NCBI RefSeq assembly: GCF_000711825.1
Contig: NZ_JONJ01000015.1
Span: 24,579-88,578 of the forward strand
Direction of reading: 5' to 3'
DNA: 64,000 nt
DNA from: [Clostridium] aminophilum DSM 10710
Lineage (GTDB): Bacteria; Bacillota; Clostridia; Lachnospirales; Lachnospiraceae
The notes under the pieces were generated by a model. The model searched no databases, was not told where the DNA came from, and saw nothing but the letters and a program-made list of their open reading frames with translations. A program made the position numbers and the translations under genes. This document shows positions 56,089 to 64,000 of the stretch, in pieces (positions within the stretch are counted from its first letter, which is position 1; every line of letters begins with the position of its first letter).

Positions 56089-57021
56089 TTATTTCTTATA
56101 CTCTTTGAGAAGATCCTGATCCCAGCCGACATTGATGAAATATCCGCCAAAGTTCTCGTCAAAAACTTTCTTTGTCTGCTCGGACTGGAAAGTCTTTACC
56201 ACCTTGTCATAGGCCGCAACCTTCTTCGCATCCTTCAGATCATCGGTCCTTGCGGCAATCAGGTTCCAGTACTTCTGCTCATCTAAAACGCTGTCTTTGT
56301 ATACCGCTTCCTCTGTCTTCAGGCCGAAGTCAAGCGCGTAGTTTCCATTGATGACCGCTGCGGTCACATCCGGCAGAGTGGACGGAATGGTGTTTGCCGC
56401 CAGCTCCTGAATGGTAATATTCTTCGGATTCGACTCAATATCATCCAGCGTCGGGTTGAAGTTGTCGTTACTCTTCAGTGTGATCACGCCGGCTGCCGCA
56501 AGAACCTTCAGCGCGCGGCCTTCATTGGTCAGATCGTTCGGAACAGCGATGGTATCCCCGTCCTTTAACTCATCCAGCGATTTGATCTTGTTGGAATAGA
56601 CATTCAGCGGAATAATAAAGGTATTGCCGATTGCCTGGATCTTATAGCTGTACTGCTCGACTTCTTTCGCGAGATAAATCTGATGCTGGAATGCATTCAG
56701 GTCAATTTCGCCGTTCGACAGCGCATTGTTCGGTGTGACATAATCCGTGAACTGAACCACTTCCAGATTGATTCCGTCCTTCTTTAAGGAATCCACGGTC
56801 GGTGCCCAAAGATCATCGTATACAGAGCCAACCACACCGATCTTGAGATCGATCGGATCCTTTGTGAAATCATACGCTTCGCTTCCGGCTGCCGCCGCTG
56901 TCTCGGCTGCGGTGGTCGCTGCTGCCGTCGTCTCCGCTGCCTTGGAAGCGGTCTGTGCGGATGATCCGCAACCGGCTAAAACTGCTGCTGTGAGAAATGC
57001 TGCTACTACGGACTTTTTCAT
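56089..57021 (-). CDS. metQ: methionine ABC transporter substrate-binding lipoprotein
   Basis: A 310-residue lipoprotein of the NlpA/MetQ family that delivers L- or D-methionine to MetNI. The signal peptide ends in LAGC (lipobox, Cys at 18), followed by an Ala/Thr-rich linker. The mature domain has KIGVVGSVYDDLWAPTVDSLKKDGINLEVVQFTDYVTPNNALSNGEIDLNAFQHQIYL with the conserved Asn, and VPNDLTNEGRALKVLAAAGVI. It lies 78 bp past metI, last of the metN-metI-metQ order. Confidence 0.93.
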   Translation of the reverse strand: MKKSVVAAFLTAAVLAGCGSSAQTASKAAETTAAATTAAETAAAAGSEAYDFTKDPIDLKIGVVGSVYDDLWAPTVDSLKKDGINLEVVQFTDYVTPNNALSNGEIDLNAFQHQIYLAKEVEQYSYKIQAIGNTFIIPLNVYSNKIKSLDELKDGDTIAVPNDLTNEGRALKVLAAAGVITLKSNDNFNPTLDDIESNPKNITIQELAANTIPSTLPDVTAAVINGNYALDFGLKTEEAVYKDSVLDEQKYWNLIAARTDDLKDAKKVAAYDKVVKTFQSEQTKKVFDENFGGYFINVGWDQDLLKEYKK

Positions 57022-57099
57022 AATTCGTTCCCCCTCTTTTTCTTCGTGCGTCTATGCGCCACATTTGTTTCTATCGATAACGTTTCCCGTTATTCCCTT

Positions 57100-57780
57100 T
57101 TAATGTGTATGTTTCTTTGCAATCCGGTCTCCGGTGATCTGAACAACGCTGACTGCCGCCACCAGCACAATCACGGTTGCCCATGTGATATCCTGCATGT
57201 TCCGGTCATGGCCGTAACGGATCGCGAAATCGCCGAGTCCTCCGGCTCCGACAGCTCCGGCCATCGCGGTGAGACCGAGAAGGCTGATCGCGGTGATCGT
57301 CGTCGCTCGCGCCAGCGGTCCGATGCTCTCGCGCAGATACACGCGGGTGATGATCTCCCACGGACTGCATCCCATGGACTCAGCCGCTTCGATCAGTCCG
57401 TCATCCGTCTGAGCCAATGCCGACTGTACCTGACGGGTAAAGAACGGAACCGATCCAAGAACGAGAGGGACAATGGCCCCCGGCACACCGATCGCCGTTC
57501 CCATGATCCATCTTGTCAGCGGCATAACCGCAGTCAGAAGAATGATAAACGGAATGGACCGGAACAGATTCGTGATCTTGTCCAGCATCTGGAAAACCGC
57601 CCGATTCTCCAGGATTCCTCCCGGTTTCGTGACCGTAAGGACGATACCAAAGGTGAGGCCGAGAACAAATCCGATGCCTCCCGCCCAGATCACCATGATG
57701 AATGTATCCTGAATGGACTGAATGAAATCCGGCCACTTATGCATCAGATTCGGAAAAATCTCAGTAACGGTTCCTTGCAT
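57100..57780 (-). CDS. metI: methionine ABC transporter permease
   Basis: A 226-residue membrane protein with five helices. The permease loop is GAVGAGGLGDFAIRYG near the C-terminus and EAAESMGCSPWEIITRVYLRESIGPL is the EAA motif that contacts MetN. The ATG at 57780 overlaps metN by 20 bases, so the two genes are coupled. An internal Met (MHKWPDF) is a second possible start. It forms a homodimer with MetN2. Confidence 0.94.
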   Translation of the reverse strand: MQGTVTEIFPNLMHKWPDFIQSIQDTFIMVIWAGGIGFVLGLTFGIVLTVTKPGGILENRAVFQMLDKITNLFRSIPFIILLTAVMPLTRWIMGTAIGVPGAIVPLVLGSVPFFTRQVQSALAQTDDGLIEAAESMGCSPWEIITRVYLRESIGPLARATTITAISLLGLTAMAGAVGAGGLGDFAIRYGHDRNMQDITWATVIVLVAAVSVVQITGDRIAKKHTH

Positions 57781-58816
57781 CCGAAATCACCTCCACTCCG
57801 ACATTCTTTTCTTTCATATAGGATATCGCCCGGCTGATCTGTTCCGATTCACCGTGAAGAATGACGACCGTTCCTCCGATCGGCGCTCCCGCGACAATCT
57901 CCACATCCGCCAGAATAATATTGATATCGAGATCAAATTTCCTTGCCGCGGTTGCAATTAACGGCTCCGACACATCCTTCTGACGATAGCTCAGCTTCAC
58001 GAGAACCTCGCCGATCTCCGGTGTCACACCCGGAACATGATCCGCAATCATCTGATCGATTTTTGAGAGATTCGACGTCGTCCGGATAAAGCTTCTGGTC
58101 AGCGGATGCTGCGGATTCGCAAACACGCTGAACACATCGCCCAACTCTACAACCTCACCATTTTCCATGACTGCCACGCGCTGACAGATCTCCTTGATGA
58201 CTTCCATCTCATGGGTGATCACGACAACTGTGATTCCGAGCTCCCGATTCAGCTTCTTTAAGAGCTGAAGAATTGCACCGGTCGTCTGCGGATCCAGTGC
58301 GGACGTCGCCTCGTCCGAGAGAAGAATCTTCGGATCATTTGCCAGTGCTCTCGCGATCGCGACTCTCTGCTTCTGTCCGCCGGACAGCTCCGACGGATAT
58401 GCATTTTCCTTATCCGCGAGATCCACCAGTTCGAGAAGCCGGCGCACCTTCTGCCGGATTTCTTCCTTTGATAGCCCGCTGTCTTTCAGCGGAAACGCCA
58501 CATTTCCAAACACCGTTCTGGATGGCATGAGATTAAAATGCTGAAAGATCATTCCGATCTTTTTCCGCTCTGCGCGGAGGTCTTTCGGGGAAAGCTGTGT
58601 CAGATCGGTCCCATCGATCTTCACGCTTCCGGAGGTCGGCCTTCCAAGAAGATTGATACATCGCACCAGTGTCGACTTTCCGGCGCCGGAGAATCCGATG
58701 ATTCCGAAAATCTCTCCGTCCTTTATGGTAAGCGACACATTTTTTACCGCATCCACCTGCTTGGCACCGGCCTGAAAGGTTTTAACAATATCTGTCATTT
58801 CAATCAAGTCTGCCAC
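57761..58816 (-). CDS. metN: methionine ABC transporter ATP-binding protein
   Basis: A 351-residue ATPase. Walker A GFSGAGKSTL (about 38), Q-loop MIFQHFNLM, signature LSGGQKQRVAIARAL, Walker B LLSDEATSALDP and H-loop VVITHEM are complete; the C-terminal 100 residues form the ACT-like NIL domain that binds methionine and inhibits transport at high concentration. It is the first gene of metNIQ. I searched the 190-bp upstream gap for an S-box riboswitch core and found none. Confidence 0.95.
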   Translation of the reverse strand: MADLIEMTDIVKTFQAGAKQVDAVKNVSLTIKDGEIFGIIGFSGAGKSTLVRCINLLGRPTSGSVKIDGTDLTQLSPKDLRAERKKIGMIFQHFNLMPSRTVFGNVAFPLKDSGLSKEEIRQKVRRLLELVDLADKENAYPSELSGGQKQRVAIARALANDPKILLSDEATSALDPQTTGAILQLLKKLNRELGITVVVITHEMEVIKEICQRVAVMENGEVVELGDVFSVFANPQHPLTRSFIRTTSNLSKIDQMIADHVPGVTPEIGEVLVKLSYRQKDVSEPLIATAARKFDLDINIILADVEIVAGAPIGGTVVILHGESEQISRAISYMKEKNVGVEVISDARNRY

Positions 58817-59005
58817 CTTCTTCCTGCATTTGGCTTATCAAGCTTGGAGCCATGATAGCATCATCAAAAAAGATCGTCTAATCAGCATTTTCTATCCTTT
58901 CCGATAACTATATGCTATCGGTGGACCTGGGGGACGGAGTCAGCGGTCCAATCGATGTTCTGCAGATAGCCGGGACTGAATTCATCAGTCACCGGCTATT
59001 CATAG
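58817..59005. other. metN 5' region with two hairpins
   Basis: It holds a hairpin CGATAG...CTATCG-like near 58900-58920 and a strong stem ATAGCCGG..GACTGA / TTCAGTC..CCGGCTAT (58967-59003) that is close to the end of the DUF1062 remnant. Neither matches an S-box or T-box pattern that I know. Confidence 0.4.
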
Positions 59006-59269
59006 TCAATATTTACTTTGTGGATAATTCAGCTTTTTTTTCAGGAAATCAATATCCCTGCCGTAATTTCCGGCAGTCTCATCATCATTTTCCAGAAACG
59101 CTTCAAATAATTCGGCTGGAATCTTGCCTGGTTTTATCCTCTCATAAATTGTGAGATTCCAGGAGTGCTTACATTTCTTACATCGATAAATCAGCCAGAC
59201 ATCAACGTTTTTTCCGTTGGCGTTTACCCGGAACTTACCGGAATTCACAAACTCCTGCTTTTCCCACAA
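59006..59269 (-). pseudogene. DUF1062-like gene fragment
   Basis: An 87-residue frame (WEKQEFVNSGKFRVNANGK, DVWLIYRCKKCKHSWNL) matches the middle of DUF1062 proteins, which are roughly twice as long. The upstream bases read GTAGGTTGTGGGAAAAGC, which would give CGK in another frame before KQEFV, so a one-base deletion probably broke the gene. The start here is a TTG with no ribosome binding site. The C-terminal part is also missing. I treat it as a decayed gene; the function of the family is unknown. Confidence 0.55.
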
Positions 59270-59460
59270 CCTACGTAGCGGTGAAAATGCGAATCGAACC
59301 AGTATCAGACGCTTTCATCGAGCGCGGAGGCGGTGTCATCTGCCAATTCAGCGGCGTGCGCATCCTCGCGGATCGTTTTTTTCGCAGAAAATGAGAACCA
59401 CTTTCCTGTAAAATACAAAACCGGCATGTTCGTCTTCTCGTTCCATGCCGGTCAAAATGA

Positions 59461-60897
59461 TTATTCGTTTGTGGATTTTACATTTTCTCTGCAGTCAAAT
59501 GTAACATACGGCGGGTTCTCTCCCCGCTCCTTCGCCGGAAGATACCGCTTCCAGAAATCGTCGAACAGTCGGAAAATCTCCTTATGTCGCGCCGCGATGA
59601 TGAAGATGGTGATCAGGACATACAGAGCGGACAAAATGTCCGTAAATGCCCACAGGATATCCGCCTCTATATTGTACAAAACCACGCATGGAATCATGTA
59701 ATAGATCATGTAGAACGGACGGATTTTCCGGTTGGCTTCCGTATCCCCGAAAGCGTAGTTGACCGATTTTTCGCAGGTATAGTACATGCCGATGATGGTC
59801 GTCCAGGCAAATACCGCAATCGCGATCGCGGTCATTTTCCCGCCAACCGGGCCGTACGCATTCGTAAATGCGATCGTGGTCAGTGCGCCGGAAGTGGCGT
59901 CAGACGTGTAATACGCGCCGGTAATAATGATGGTAAATGCGGTCACCGCGCAGATGATGAACGTATCCAGGCAGACCTCACCCCATCCCCAGAGAGACTG
60001 ACGTACCGGATGATCGGTGACGGCAGAGGCATGCGCGATCATACCGTAACCGGTGCCGGCATCATTGGAATAGATTCCGCGCGCCACACCATACTGAATC
60101 GCGTCGCGCACGGTCGCTCCGGCGAAACCGCCCACAGCGGCAGTCGGGGAAAATGCCGACTTCACGATCAGGGAAATCACCGCCGGAATCTCCTGAACAT
60201 GGATTACGAGAACACCGAGTCCCATGATGATATAGAGCACTGCCATAACCGGAACGGCTTTCGACATAACACTGGAGATGCGCGGAAGACCGCCCCAGAT
60301 AGTGACAAGGCACGTGACACCGATCAGGATCACCGTCACGATACTCGGTATGCCGAATGCTTCCGAGATCGAGCTGGTTACCGCCTCGGTCTGAACCGAG
60401 CAGGTCCACGGGCCAAAGAGGAAACAGAACCCAGCCAGAACGACAGCGCCCCGCTTCCATCCGAACGCATTTTTCAGGACAAACGAGCGATCGCAGACGT
60501 ACTCATTCATCGACTCCTTATAGTGCTCGCGGTACCGCTGGCCGATGATGATCTCACAGGCCTTCGTCGACATTCCGAAAAAGGCGGAAATCCACATCCA
60601 GATCAGTGCGCCGGGGCCTCCGCTCACGATGGCGGTTGCAACGCCGCTGATGTTGCCTGTTCCGACGGTATTGGCCAGCGCAGTGCAGGCCGCCTTAAAT
60701 CCCGAGATGGTGCCTTCGCCCTCACCCTTGGATCGGATTTTGGCAAATGTATTCCGAAAGTTAAATGCAACCGACCGCTGATAGCGGAAATGAAACCGGA
60801 CGGACAACAGGATGCCCGTCACGAGAATGAGAATCGTCATCCAGGATCCCCACATAAAATCATCGATTGCATAGATAAATTCTGTCAGCTGCTCCAT
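59461..60897 (-). CDS. alanine/glycine:cation symporter (AGCS family)
   Basis: A 478-residue Na+- or H+-coupled amino-acid symporter with about 11 helices. Features: GEGTISGFKAACTALANTVGTGNISGVATAIVSGGPGALIWMWISAFFGMSTK (about 57-110), GVARGIYSNDAGTGYGMIAHASA (about 275) and the aromatic membrane segments after it. A GGGGG site precedes the ATG. It is the gene downstream of homocysteine methyltransferase, and their 110-bp gap is occupied by a tandem repeat. The substrate could be Ala, Gly, or by context Met or a methylated derivative; the last point is inference. Confidence 0.92.
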   Translation of the reverse strand: MEQLTEFIYAIDDFMWGSWMTILILVTGILLSVRFHFRYQRSVAFNFRNTFAKIRSKGEGEGTISGFKAACTALANTVGTGNISGVATAIVSGGPGALIWMWISAFFGMSTKACEIIIGQRYREHYKESMNEYVCDRSFVLKNAFGWKRGAVVLAGFCFLFGPWTCSVQTEAVTSSISEAFGIPSIVTVILIGVTCLVTIWGGLPRISSVMSKAVPVMAVLYIIMGLGVLVIHVQEIPAVISLIVKSAFSPTAAVGGFAGATVRDAIQYGVARGIYSNDAGTGYGMIAHASAVTDHPVRQSLWGWGEVCLDTFIICAVTAFTIIITGAYYTSDATSGALTTIAFTNAYGPVGGKMTAIAIAVFAWTTIIGMYYTCEKSVNYAFGDTEANRKIRPFYMIYYMIPCVVLYNIEADILWAFTDILSALYVLITIFIIAARHKEIFRLFDDFWKRYLPAKERGENPPYVTFDCRENVKSTNE

Positions 60898-60907
60898 GTT
60901 TCCCCCA

Positions 60908-61024
60908 ATTCACTTTTCCCGATTTACTTCACCCGGATCATTTTTCCCGATTCACTTTTCCCGATTTACTTCACCCGGATCATTTTTCCCGATTCACTTT
61001 CCCCGACTTACTTCACCCGGATCA
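60908..61024. repeat. tandem repeat covering the end of the homocysteine methyltransferase gene
   Basis: Two identical 42-bp copies (60908-60949, 60950-60991) and a partial third copy (60992-61024) with two changes. The third contains the last codons and stop codon of the methyltransferase gene; the first ends 10 bp before the symporter start codon. Each copy repeats the sequence around ATCCGGGTGAAGTAA (minus strand). Confidence 0.85.
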
Positions 61025-61985
61025 CAGCCGGTTTTCCCAGCGACCGATAGGTTTCACGGACCCGGACCACCTGCCGGATGTGCTGCTCCACCGTGGTACA
61101 GCATCCGCCGACCGCGGACGCTCCCGCTTTCATGTAGCGCAGCGCGTAAGCGCCAAAGTCCAGATTTCCATTTGCTGCCGTCCAGGTCTTGGTGACCGGA
61201 TCGTAGGTTTCCCCGCTGTTCGGATAGACCGCAATCGGCAGATCGGTGTTCTGCTTCAGCTCCCCAATCAGCGATTCGATGTATTCCGGTTTCGTGCAGT
61301 TCACACCGATCATCTTCAGATGCGGATGATCCTTTGAGAGGACTCTCGCGCAGTCGGCAATCCGATCCCCTTTTCCCGTATGTTTCCCATCCACACAGGA
61401 GAAGCTGATCCAATAGTCCCGCTCCAGCTCTTCCGCAATCTTTGCCGCGATCAGAGCCTCGTGAAGTGACGGCTGTGTCTCGAAGAGAAGAAGATCCGCT
61501 CCGGCCTCGGCCAGCAGTTCGGTTCTCCGGCGATGAAAATGATCCAGCTCCTCATCGCTGATCTGATAGTCTCCGGTATACTCCGAGCCGTCTGCCCGAT
61601 AGGCTCCGTACGGTCCGATTCCGGCAAGACACAAGGGATACGCTCTTCCGGCCGCCTTCCCCTCGTTTTCCCACCATTCTTCCCGGGCGCGAAGAAAAAT
61701 CTCTACCGAGCGGCGGATCAGCTGCTCCGCTTCCGCTTCCGTGAAACCATTTTCCATCAGCCCCGGAATGGTTGCCTGATAACTGCAGGTAATTCCGCAG
61801 TCAGCACCGGCACGGAAATATCCCATGTGCACCTGCCGGACCAGATCCGGATTTTCCGCCAGCACACGGGCGGTCCATAATCGATTGTTCAGATTCGCGC
61901 CCAGCTGTTCCAGAGCGGATCCCATCGAACCGTCGATCACCATTACGCCATTCTGTTCCATAATATCCGTCAGAGATTCTTTCAT
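61008..61985 (-). CDS. mmuM: homocysteine S-methyltransferase (MmuM-like)
   Basis: A 325-residue enzyme transferring a methyl group from S-methylmethionine (or SAM) to homocysteine, giving methionine. The start MVIDGSMGSALEQLGANLNNRLWTARVL is typical, with YQATIPGLMENGF and ETQPSLHEALIA further on; zinc is bound by Cys in GVNCTKPEY (about 235) and the CC of AVGGCCTT (about 300). GAGGTG lies 7 bases before the ATG at 61985. It is followed by an amino-acid symporter gene, as in S-methylmethionine salvage operons. Confidence 0.9.
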   Translation of the reverse strand: MKESLTDIMEQNGVMVIDGSMGSALEQLGANLNNRLWTARVLAENPDLVRQVHMGYFRAGADCGITCSYQATIPGLMENGFTEAEAEQLIRRSVEIFLRAREEWWENEGKAAGRAYPLCLAGIGPYGAYRADGSEYTGDYQISDEELDHFHRRRTELLAEAGADLLLFETQPSLHEALIAAKIAEELERDYWISFSCVDGKHTGKGDRIADCARVLSKDHPHLKMIGVNCTKPEYIESLIGELKQNTDLPIAVYPNSGETYDPVTKTWTAANGNLDFGAYALRYMKAGASAVGGCCTTVEQHIRQVVRVRETYRSLGKPAVIRVK

Positions 61986-62049
61986 CTGCGCCACCTCTTC
62001 CAACTCATTTTTTAAAATCTATTATATTCGCAATCTTCACGGCACAAAA

Positions 62050-62087
62050 ATAAGTTCTTCCTATCGGCAAAGATAGGAAGAACTTAT
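62050..62087 (-). terminator. intrinsic terminator after the anti-sigma gene
   Basis: A perfect 16-bp stem ATAAGTTCTTCCTATC (62050-62065) / GATAGGAAGAACTTAT (62072-62087) with a 6-base loop and a T-run on the minus strand. Confidence 0.85.
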
Positions 62088-62116
62088 CTACGGCAGTTCC
62101 TATTGGTTATGAATTA

Positions 62117-62914
62117 TTATTTTCCTGACGTAATCAGCTCCTCTGCCATGTCGAACAATTCATCAACAGTAAGCGTTGTATCAAAGGTCACAAGGCTGTA
62201 GTGAACACCAGCTACATCAAATGACAGGTTCGTAATCATCTGTGTTTTTTCCTGCTCTGAACCATAGCTGATAAAGAAATGATCATCCTTTTCCTTCCTG
62301 TCAAGAAGTTCCTGAGATACCTTTCCTTCCTGATCCGGCGGAAGGAAAAGATATTCGTCCAGGCTGTATTTTACCGCAACATCTCCAACCATCCTTGTCT
62401 CCATCGATGTATCTTTGTCATTCCGTATGGTCAGGACCGGTTCAGCCTCCAGGTAGATATCAGCCATTCCATCTTTGGAATATGTAATGTCAACGCCGGA
62501 AACATCGGCCAGATCAGCTCCGTCTGCGCTATAATTTGCCTCATCAAGGATTTCGGCATTTCTGAAAGAAAAGCCGTTGTTGAACTTTTCAACCGTAAGC
62601 ACATCCATATGGATGCTGTTCTCAAGTTTTGTCATATCCTTATAGGCTGCAATATTACTGCCAAGCCTATTATGACTTTCAATACTTGATATAATTCCAC
62701 TGCCTGCAAAAGCTGTGACTCCAATGAGCATCACGCAGGCTGCTGCAACAATACCTGTTGACGTAAATTTAAAACTTGCCTTCATTCTCTTTCCTCCACT
62801 ATTCTGTTCTGAGTACTGTTCGCTTATTGCGCGGAACATTTTCTCTTTCGTCTGTACCGTGAAATGGAGTTCATTCATGGAGTTGTTATAGATATCTTTG
62901 ATCGGATCATTCAT
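62117..62914 (-). CDS. membrane-anchored anti-sigma factor-like protein (DUF4179-like layout)
   Basis: A 265-residue protein. Residues 1-45 are cytosolic and hydrophilic (with KEKMFRAISEQYSEQN), a membrane helix runs at about 52-72 (TGIVAAACVMLIGVTAFAG), and residues 75-265 form an extracellular domain rich in acidic and aromatic residues. Its start overlaps the sigma factor gene by 8 bases. This is the usual layout of an ECF sigma factor and its membrane-bound antagonist in Firmicutes. The signal it senses is unknown. The sequence is more AT-rich than the genes to the left. Confidence 0.75.
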   Translation of the reverse strand: MNDPIKDIYNNSMNELHFTVQTKEKMFRAISEQYSEQNSGGKRMKASFKFTSTGIVAAACVMLIGVTAFAGSGIISSIESHNRLGSNIAAYKDMTKLENSIHMDVLTVEKFNNGFSFRNAEILDEANYSADGADLADVSGVDITYSKDGMADIYLEAEPVLTIRNDKDTSMETRMVGDVAVKYSLDEYLFLPPDQEGKVSQELLDRKEKDDHFFISYGSEQEKTQMITNLSFDVAGVHYSLVTFDTTLTVDELFDMAEELITSGK

Positions 62915-63410
62915 ATGCTTTACCTTCCTTTAGAAAAAAACGGGAATCCTTCGATAAGGAATCCTTGAGCTTTTTTCTGCCTCTTGATAGATAATTGGCT
63001 ACTGCAGTTTCTTTTTTTCCAAGGATCCGGGCAATCTCTTTGATGGTATACCCTTCATAATAGAAGAGGTAGATACTTACCCTGTAATTTGCCGGGAGCT
63101 TCTTAAGCTCTTCTGTGAGAACAGACACCGGTTCATCCGGCACCTCCCTTTCCGGCAGCGCATCAAGCCCAATTATCCTTCCGAAGAAAGCGCTCTTTCT
63201 CAGATCCTTGCAAGCATTGATCGTAGTCCTGATAATCCATGCTTTCTCATGCTCACGGCTGTCAAATCTTTGGTGGGAAGACAGGTATTTCAGCATTACA
63301 TTCTGGCAAATGTCCTCTGCAGCATATGTCTGGCGCAGATAACTGTAGCTGATTCTAAGGATCATATCCGCATATGTTTCCAGTATCCGCCTTGCTTCAT
63401 TTTCCTCCAT
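62907..63410 (-). CDS. ECF-type RNA polymerase sigma factor
   Basis: A 167-residue sigma factor. Region 2 (about 10-75) has ILRISYSYLRQTYAAEDICQNVMLKYLSSHQRF, with AWIIRTTINACKDL after it. Region 4 (about 100-160) has LPANYRVSIYLFYYEGYTIKEIARILGKKETAVANYLSRGRKKLKD, the helix-turn-helix for -35 recognition. Region 3 is short as in ECF proteins. It overlaps the anti-sigma gene by 8 bases. Its own promoter was not identified. The regulon cannot be inferred. Confidence 0.93.
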   Translation of the reverse strand: MEENEARRILETYADMILRISYSYLRQTYAAEDICQNVMLKYLSSHQRFDSREHEKAWIIRTTINACKDLRKSAFFGRIIGLDALPEREVPDEPVSVLTEELKKLPANYRVSIYLFYYEGYTIKEIARILGKKETAVANYLSRGRKKLKDSLSKDSRFFLKEGKAYE

Positions 63411-63700
63411 GGCAAAACTCTCTTTCTTTATTTTTAGAAGGCCTTCTAACTATAATACGATTCACATCGAAAAAACCTATCACTCATTTGAAAAATATTT
63501 TCTTTTCTGAAAAGTATATATAAAAGGGAGAGAACTTTACTCCGTCAGAAACGCGCAAAGCCGGGCGAACATCATGAAAGGGGAGACACAGGATCGCTCC
63601 CTTTTCTCCCTCATTAAACATCCCGTAGAGTCTTTTCTTATCCGTTTCAAGGCTGATTTTCAGCATAACTCCCCCTCAATCTTAGCCGTATTTTCGTGAT
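63411..63700. other. region upstream of the sigma factor
   Basis: No convincing gene apart from the doubtful frame 63484-63666; it should hold the sigma operon promoter. Confidence 0.4.
63484..63666 (-). CDS. doubtful 60-residue ORF
   Basis: The ATG at 63666 has a strong GAGGGGGAG site 2-6 bases upstream, and the frame reads MLKISLETDKKRLYGMFNEG and onward without recognisable family. The C-terminus (YFSEKKIFFK) is aromatic and basic. It may be a small gene or a 5' remnant. There is no supporting context other than the ribosome binding site. Confidence 0.25.
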   Translation of the reverse strand: MLKISLETDKKRLYGMFNEGEKGAILCLPFHDVRPALRVSDGVKFSPFYIYFSEKKIFFK

Positions 63701-63703
63701 GCT

Positions 63704-63782
63704 AAAAGTCATATGACTTTTGCAGTAAATACAACGAAAGTCCTATGACTTTTGCAAAATGTTCTGCAAAAAACATAGGACT
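63704..63782. repeat. pair of related inverted repeats
   Basis: A perfect 18-bp palindrome AAAAGTCATATGACTTTT (63704-63721) and, 17 bp on, a related unit whose AGTCCTATG (63739-63747) pairs with CATAGGACT (63774-63782) and inner CTTTTGCA with TGCAAAA. Both share the TATGACTTTTGCA core. Confidence 0.7.
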
Positions 63783-63878
63783 CTCTGCTCCCTGTAATTT
63801 CCCAAACGAATGAGACAGCACCCTGATTAAGGTGCATCATTCAAAATAAAGAAATCGATAAATCTGAATTTGACTTAC

Positions 63879-64000
63879 CTATTTTCTTAAAATCTCATGT
63901 GGAGATTCTATTTCATTTGCCAAGGTATGCTCTGTTAATTCTGACATCAATTTCAATTTTTTATTAATCAATGGTCGCATACAATTAGGAACATGTTCCT
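63879..64000 (-). CDS. 3' end of an unidentified gene (runs off the right edge)
   Basis: A frame open from the window edge to a TAG at 63881-63879 reads EHVPNCMRPLINKKLKLMSE, then LTEHTLANEIESPHEILRK. It looks coding: helical, charged and without stops. I recognise no family from 40 residues. It is on the strand that would read into the inverted repeats at 63704-63782. Confidence 0.5.
   Translation of the reverse strand, partial: EHVPNCMRPLINKKLKLMSELTEHTLANEIESPHEILRK

Noticed and set aside
58817..59005. S-box (SAM) riboswitch before metN
   Set aside because: A CTTATCAAG string exists only on the plus strand and the rest of the S-box core is missing.
60896..61195. Repetitive plus-strand frame with FPIHFSRFTSPGS units
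   Set aside because: It is produced by the 42-bp tandem repeat and overlaps the end of a well-supported gene on the other strand.

Overview
The window reads as a chromosomal segment of an anaerobic Clostridia bacterium, most likely a member of the Lachnospiraceae. The reasons are the hrcA-grpE-dnaK-dnaJ operon with a perfect CIRCE operator, the rpsO/pnp pair, an NfnAB-type bifurcating transhydrogenase, a DUF1292 gene beside a class B sortase, and strong GGAGG ribosome binding sites. Most genes lie on the minus strand, and base composition is moderate to high GC except for a few AT-rich islands. I see no rRNA, tRNA, CRISPR array or intact insertion sequence.

Layout. 1-6300: sortase fragment, DUF1292, corrinoid adenosyltransferase, UvrD/PcrA-like helicase, gltX, mgtE. 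6301-7140: long mgtE upstream region with a short ORF and two terminator-like hairpins. 7141-18379: pnp, rpsO, an L,D-transpeptidase, the heat-shock operon and a secreted 3D-domain protein. 18436-27027: accessory region with two NHLM-type ABC exporters, a divergent reverse transcriptase, a structured RNA candidate between them, a cNMP-binding protein, an acetolactate decarboxylase and a NERD-domain protein. 27146-40349: rRNA methyltransferase, NfnAB, folA, an acyltransferase, a membrane protein, a fused AmmeMemo protein, rfbA/rfbB and a MerR-methyltransferase fusion. 40350-45934: citrate transporter, citrate lyase subunits citF/E/D and a divergent LysR regulator. 46042-50966: small genes, deoC, a gene remnant and an AT-rich helicase-nuclease gene. 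50977-61985: lipoprotein hydrolase, L-2-hydroxyacid dehydrogenase, aminotransferase, FAD oxidase, metQ/I/N, an amino-acid:Na+ symporter and homocysteine methyltransferase. 62117-64000: ECF sigma/anti-sigma pair, inverted repeats and the 3' end of an unidentified gene.

How genes work together. The heat-shock genes form one HrcA/CIRCE-controlled operon. CitMHS plus citDEF with a divergent LysR looks like inducible citrate fermentation, but citC, citX and citG are not in the window. The genes metNIQ, oxidase, aminotransferase and hydroxyacid dehydrogenase run in one direction and suggest uptake of methionine or related amino acids and interconversion of amino, oxo and hydroxy acids. NfnA and NfnB overlap by one base.

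The best candidate for an undescribed system is 18525-24370. Two NHLM/NHLP-type ABC exporters, one with a C39-like domain lacking its catalytic Cys and His, are divergent from a stand-alone reverse transcriptase with atypical motifs. The shared 316-bp gap contains a roughly 116-nt RNA-like fold (closing helix, two-part stem, pseudoknot pairing) that starts just after a good minus-strand promoter and ends in a U-run. I recognise no precursor peptide, HlyD-type adaptor or modification enzyme in the segment.
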